Shown in pieces: positions 13,018 through 15,969 of a stretch of 15,969 nucleotides of DNA. This DNA comes from an uncultured Clostridia bacterium (lineage in GTDB: Bacteria > Bacillota > Clostridia > Christensenellales > UBA1242): assembly GCA_934746515.1 (NCBI GenBank), contig CAKVFH010000018.1:1-15969 (forward strand). Reading direction: 5' to 3'. Below the pieces are notes generated by a model, which saw only the letters and a list, made by a program, of their open reading frames with translations, searched no databases and was not told the origin of the DNA. Position 1 is the stretch's first letter. Every line of letters begins with the position of its first letter. The position numbers and the translations under genes were made by a program.

Positions 13018-14274
13018 TTAAAGGTCAATGATTTTTGATAGGTCATTCATCTTTACCAACTTATCATAACCATTTTGTTTCAATTTGTCAGCAAAATTGT
13101 TGAAGTTTTTTGGAAAAACAAAAGCAGATACTTCATAGCCTTTGTTCATTAACTCGATTTTTGCATTCAAAACATCACCATAATTTGCGTTTTTATCGAA
13201 AATTAACGCGAGTTTGTTTGTTGGAATTTTCATTTTTCGTTCATTCATAAGCATTACAACTGAATACAAGCCAATGCTTGCACCAACTGCAGGAATTGGA
13301 ACGCCAGCAAACTTTTCAATCATTTTATCATATCTTCCGCCGCCGCCAATTGCTCTTCCAAACTCATCATCAAAAACTTCAAAAACAGTGCCAGTGTAAT
13401 ATCCTTGACCACGAATTACACATGCATCATAATCTGTCACGAAGCCATCAAACTTAAATGTTGACGCAGTGTTTATTATAACTGCAAGCGAATTTACAAC
13501 ATCTTCAGAAACACCAAATTTTTTAAGCAATTCAAATTTTTCGGCATTGTCTTTTATGTTTTTGAGCTGTTTGAATTTTTCAATTAAGTTCTGCGCTTTC
13601 ACTGCTTCATAGCCATTACTCAAAAGTTCTTGCAGTACACCGTCAAAGCCAATTTTATCGAATTTATCAATGCTTATGCAAATGTCTTGAACCTTTGAAC
13701 TATCAAAACCAGTGTTCACAATGATTTCATTCAGCGCTCTTCTATCATTGATTTTGAATGTCAATTTTTTAAACCCAAGCGCTCTATATGAACACATATA
13801 AGCATACAATAATTCGATTTCAGCCATTGGAGTTGCGTCACCCAAAATGTCAATATCACATTGAGTGAACTGTCTAACTCTTCCGCGCTGTGGTCTTTCA
13901 GCTCTGAATGCTTCATCAATTTGAATTGCCTTGAATGGTGTTGGCAATTTTTCGCGATTATTTATAAAGAAACGAACTAGCGGAACTGTTAAGTCGTAGC
14001 GCAAGCCTTCTTCAACAATGTCATTTTCTGTTAGATTTGGTTTTGTCAAATCAAGTTTGTCACCGCGTTTTACTGTTTTGAACATCAATTTTTGATTGTC
14101 ACCAGAATCACCGCTTGTGAGCAAATTCAAACTTTCCAAAATTGGAGTCTTGATTTGCAAAAAACCATTTTGTTTATATGTTTTTAAGATTATTTGTTCA
14201 GCATAATTTCTAACATCCATTTCAGCTGGCAAATAATCAACTGTTCCACGAACAGGATTTGTATCAAATTTCAT
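13018..14274 (-). CDS. hisS: Histidine--tRNA ligase
   Basis: HisRS charges tRNA-His. The 418-residue class II synthetase has motif 1 at IKTPILE (41-47), LRYDLTVPLVR (91-101), motif 2 with FRAERPQRGRVRQFTQCDID (123-142, with the class II Arg), the histidine-specific VIRGQGYYTG (286-295) and GGGGRYD (310-316). Bacterial HisRS usually has GLDYYTG at that site, so GQGYYTG is a variant. The C-terminal anticodon-binding domain (about 350-418) looks short but is present. The active-site motifs argue against the catalytically dead paralogue HisZ. AAGGTAGG lies just before the ATG and close to the 5' end predicted from the promoter. It heads the run hisS-PAP2-rdgB-DUF84. No T-box sequence was seen upstream. 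Confidence 0.96.
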   Translation of the reverse strand: MKFDTNPVRGTVDYLPAEMDVRNYAEQIILKTYKQNGFLQIKTPILESLNLLTSGDSGDNQKLMFKTVKRGDKLDLTKPNLTENDIVEEGLRYDLTVPLVRFFINNREKLPTPFKAIQIDEAFRAERPQRGRVRQFTQCDIDILGDATPMAEIELLYAYMCSYRALGFKKLTFKINDRRALNEIIVNTGFDSSKVQDICISIDKFDKIGFDGVLQELLSNGYEAVKAQNLIEKFKQLKNIKDNAEKFELLKKFGVSEDVVNSLAVIINTASTFKFDGFVTDYDACVIRGQGYYTGTVFEVFDDEFGRAIGGGGRYDKMIEKFAGVPIPAVGASIGLYSVVMLMNERKMKIPTNKLALIFDKNANYGDVLNAKIELMNKGYEVSAFVFPKNFNNFADKLKQNGYDKLVKMNDLSKIIDL

Positions 14275-14292
14275 AATTTACCTACCTTCTTA

Positions 14293-14320
14293 ATTATAGC
14301 AACTTTTTAAAAATTAACAA
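14293..14320 (-). promoter_or_regulatory. Promoter for the hisS operon
   Basis: On the minus strand TTGTTA (14320-14315) lies 16 bases before a perfect TATAAT (14298-14293), preceded by TGC as an extended -10. The predicted start near 14286 leaves about 12 bases, in which AAGGTAGG is at the 5' end. The rest of 14321-14470 is pyrimidine-rich on the plus strand and shows no other feature. Confidence 0.65.
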
Positions 14321-14469
14321 ATCAATTTATACAAATCAAAATATAAAATATTTTATTTCAACCTTTCATTGTCACTTTGTTTCTAATTTTTATTTTTTCT
14401 ATTGTCTTTTAGTTTCTATATTTCCTTCTTAATCTTTGCTAAAATCCAATTAAACAAATAACAAAAATC

Positions 14470-14513
14470 AACACTAATTTTAATTGTCCTAATTTTTAGT
14501 TAAAATTAGCATT
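14470..14513 (-). terminator. miaA terminator overlapping the stop codon
   Basis: On the minus strand CTAATTTTAA (14509-14500) pairs with TTAAAATTAG (14483-14474) around a 16-base loop, extended by G-U and A-U pairs to about 14 pairs, and followed by GATTTTTGTT. The upstream arm lies inside the last miaA codons. The stem is AU-rich, so efficiency is uncertain. Confidence 0.6.
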
Positions 14514-15392
14514 GTTTTTTTCATTTTTTAAAAAATTGCTGACAAGCTCTTCGGCTTTTTCAATCAAATTGTCATTGCCGTCAAGCCAAATTATATTTTT
14601 CTCTTTTCTATACCATGTCATTTGACGTTTAGCAAAATGTCGCTCTTCGGTGAACAAAAGTTCAAAAAATTCATCATAACTTTTAAACTCACCGTCCAAA
14701 TACCTAATAATGAATTTTGCTTCAAGCCCAAGTGACATCAAAAACTCTTTGCTTTTGCCACTTGCAAGCAACCCTTTTATCTCTTCAATCATCATCGGCA
14801 TTCTATATTCAAGTCTTTCTTTGATTCTCGCATGGATTTCATCTTTTGACCAAAGAATGCCAATCTGCAAAACATCATATCTTGGTTGATTTTCTTTTTT
14901 AGGGTTTCTCTTTTTTTCAATCAAACGAATAAGTCTTCTTGAAGTAATTTCTTCAGGAAGCTCTATTTGTTCTTCATTACAAATGTTGATTAGCTCTGAT
15001 TTATCAAGTTTTTCAAGTTCAGCACGAAGCTCCAAATTTGGTTTATCTTCGGTTAAATTGAAACCTTCAACAACACTTCTTGAATAAAGTCCTGTTCCGC
15101 CAACCAAAAATGGAACTTTCCCGCGTGAAATAATATCATCAATCGCATCATAAGCCATTTTTTGAAAATCAAAAAGAGTGAATTGCTCGCCAAGTTCCGC
15201 AACATCAATCAAGTGATGTCGAACAGTCATCTGCTCATCGTGTGTAACTTTTCCAGAACACCAATCAAGCCCTTTATAAACTTGTCTTGAATCACTTGAA
15301 ACAATTTCACCATTAAATTTTTGAGCAAGTTTGATTCCAAGTCCGCTTTTCCCAGACGAAGTCAAACCCACTATCGAAACTAATTTTTCCAT
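14496..15392 (-). CDS. miaA: tRNA dimethylallyltransferase
   Basis: MiaA adds a dimethylallyl group from DMAPP to A37 of tRNAs reading UNN codons, the first step towards ms2i6A. With the start at ATG 15392 the protein is 298 residues, close to the usual 300. It has the P-loop GLTSSGKS (9-16), SSDSRQVYKG (32-41) with the catalytic Asp34, RHHLID (58-63), GGTGLY (98-103) and the C-terminal AKRQMTWYRK. The open frame extends 19 codons further upstream, but that part does not fit the family and overlaps a 56-codon gene. The Shine-Dalgarno match is weak (GGTAG), and only four bases separate it from the preceding stop, so translation is probably coupled. A hairpin terminator overlaps its end. Confidence 0.95.
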   Translation of the reverse strand: MEKLVSIVGLTSSGKSGLGIKLAQKFNGEIVSSDSRQVYKGLDWCSGKVTHDEQMTVRHHLIDVAELGEQFTLFDFQKMAYDAIDDIISRGKVPFLVGGTGLYSRSVVEGFNLTEDKPNLELRAELEKLDKSELINICNEEQIELPEEITSRRLIRLIEKKRNPKKENQPRYDVLQIGILWSKDEIHARIKERLEYRMPMMIEEIKGLLASGKSKEFLMSLGLEAKFIIRYLDGEFKSYDEFFELLFTEERHFAKRQMTWYRKEKNIIWLDGNDNLIEKAEELVSNFLKNEKNNANFN

Positions 15393-15396
15393 ATTT

Positions 15397-15567
15397 CTAC
15401 CAATCCACAATTTTTTGACACCCCGACTTGATGTCATCGTAAAAATCAAAATATTTGCTATTTTTGCTTAATTTTTTTGATTTTTTCTTGTTTTTTGCGC
15501 TTTTTTTAGTTGTATTTTGCGTTTTTTCTTCTTGTAATTTATCTTTATTTTCTTCTAATTTTTCCAT
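15397..15567 (-). CDS. Small Lys-rich hypothetical protein upstream of miaA
   Basis: This 56-codon frame starts at ATG 15567 and ends at TAG 15397-15399. Residues 1-38 are very rich in Lys, Glu, Asn and Ser (low complexity, probably disordered or helical). The C-terminal part (YFDFYDDIKSG and QKIVDW) is more ordinary and contains one Cys and one Trp. It exactly fills the gap between the GNAT gene (nine bases upstream) and miaA (four bases downstream), which argues for a real gene in the same transcript. Its ribosome binding site is weak (AAGAGA). No homologue comes to mind, and I cannot propose a function. A chance frame in A-rich DNA remains possible. Confidence 0.55.
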   Translation of the reverse strand: MEKLEENKDKLQEEKTQNTTKKSAKNKKKSKKLSKNSKYFDFYDDIKSGCQKIVDW

Positions 15568-15576
15568 AGTTTTCTC

Positions 15577-15969
15577 TTATTTTAAAAACATCCTAAAATA
15601 TGAGCGATAATTCTCAAACCCATTTCTTTTATAAAATTCAACTGCGCCGTTGTTAAAATTCCACGCATCCAAACGAATTTCATCAAAATGCTTTTCTTTT
15701 GCAAAATTTATAACAAACTCCAGCAATTGCTTTCCAATTCCTTTACTTCTATAGTCTTCCAAAACACCAAACTCGCAAATATTCACAAATTTTTGTTCAT
15801 AGCTATAAACCGTCTCTGATTTTACAATAAAATCAAGCATAACATAACCCACAATTTGTTTTTCTATTTCGCACACAATCGCAACTTTTTCATCAGAACC
15901 AAAATATTCAAGCAAATAATCTCTAAATTCATTTGAAAAATCATTTTTAAATATTTTATCTTCATTATC
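15577..15969 (-). CDS. GNAT-family N-acetyltransferase (partial, 5' end outside window)
   Basis: The frame is open to the right edge of the window, so the N-terminus is missing; 130 residues are visible. The acetyl-CoA binding motif A is clear: FGVLEDYRSKGIGKQLLEFV, with the Arg-x-x-Gly-x-Gly core, preceded by beta-strands (VAIVCEIEKQIVGYVML) and followed by motif B (LDAWNFNNGAVEFYKRNGFE), which is typical of the fold. The substrate may be a small molecule, an amine or a protein N-terminus; the sequence does not say. A TTG at 15915 could be read as a start, but the family fold needs sequence upstream of it, and the frame continues to the window edge. It lies just upstream of the small basic gene and miaA and is probably in one transcript with them. 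Confidence 0.88.
   Translation of the reverse strand, partial: DNEDKIFKNDFSNEFRDYLLEYFGSDEKVAIVCEIEKQIVGYVMLDFIVKSETVYSYEQKFVNICEFGVLEDYRSKGIGKQLLEFVINFAKEKHFDEIRLDAWNFNNGAVEFYKRNGFENYRSYFRMFLK

Noticed and set aside
14275..14495. Possible T-box riboswitch before hisS
   Set aside because: No T-box sequence, specifier stem or antiterminator pattern is visible, and the predicted leader is only about 12 bases.
15393..15449. Nineteen extra codons at the 5' end of miaA
   Set aside because: They overlap the 56-codon gene and do not fit the MiaA N-terminus, where the P-loop normally starts within about ten residues.

Overview
The window is a low-GC bacterial chromosome segment made almost entirely of housekeeping genes. 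The sequence points to an uncultured, clostridia-like member of the Bacillota (Firmicutes). The reasons are very AT-rich DNA, strong purine-rich ribosome binding sites, -35/extended -10 promoters, the rpmG-secE-nusG-rplK-rplA order and a typical lipoprotein signal. TGA is a stop (it is the regulatory stop in prfB) and Trp is TGG, so the genetic code is standard. All genes lie on the minus strand except a clipped 3' end at the left edge and acpS.

Layout from left to right. (1) Positions 1-130: the tail of an unknown plus-strand gene and a terminator. (2) 155-2203: a lipoprotein preceded by a small two-helix membrane protein, with their own promoter. (3) 2263-4721: the ribosomal and secretion cluster rpmG, secE, nusG, rplK, rplA, read leftwards. 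It has one strong promoter before rpmG and a second before rplK. The second leader carries a copy of the 23S rRNA binding site for protein L1, the classical autoregulatory element. A terminator follows rplA, so rplJL-rpoBC are not adjacent. (4) 4898-8437: prfB (RF2, with a +1 frameshift at CTT TGA C), tsaD and an FAD-dependent oxidoreductase, apparently one operon. (5) 8488-10161: a large coiled-coil membrane protein of unknown function. (6) 10162-10690: the only long gap, holding promoters, a candidate 70-75 nt small RNA and a GC-richer hairpin. (7) 10691-11038: acpS on the plus strand, ending at a bidirectional terminator. (8) 11250-14274: an operon of hisS, a PAP2-family phosphatase, rdgB and a DUF84/YjjX-type NTPase. 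(9) 14496-15969: a clipped GNAT acetyltransferase, a 56-residue basic protein and miaA.

The theme is translation and its upkeep: ribosomal proteins, NusG/SecE, RF2, t6A and i6A tRNA modification (tsaD, miaA), HisRS, and two enzymes that remove non-canonical purine triphosphates. No mobile element, CRISPR array, rRNA or tRNA was seen. Points most worth a second look are the small-RNA candidate with a palindrome over its promoter, the prfB frameshift site lacking the usual upstream Shine-Dalgarno stimulator, the L1-site leader with competing hairpins, and the recurring very short or absent 5' leaders.
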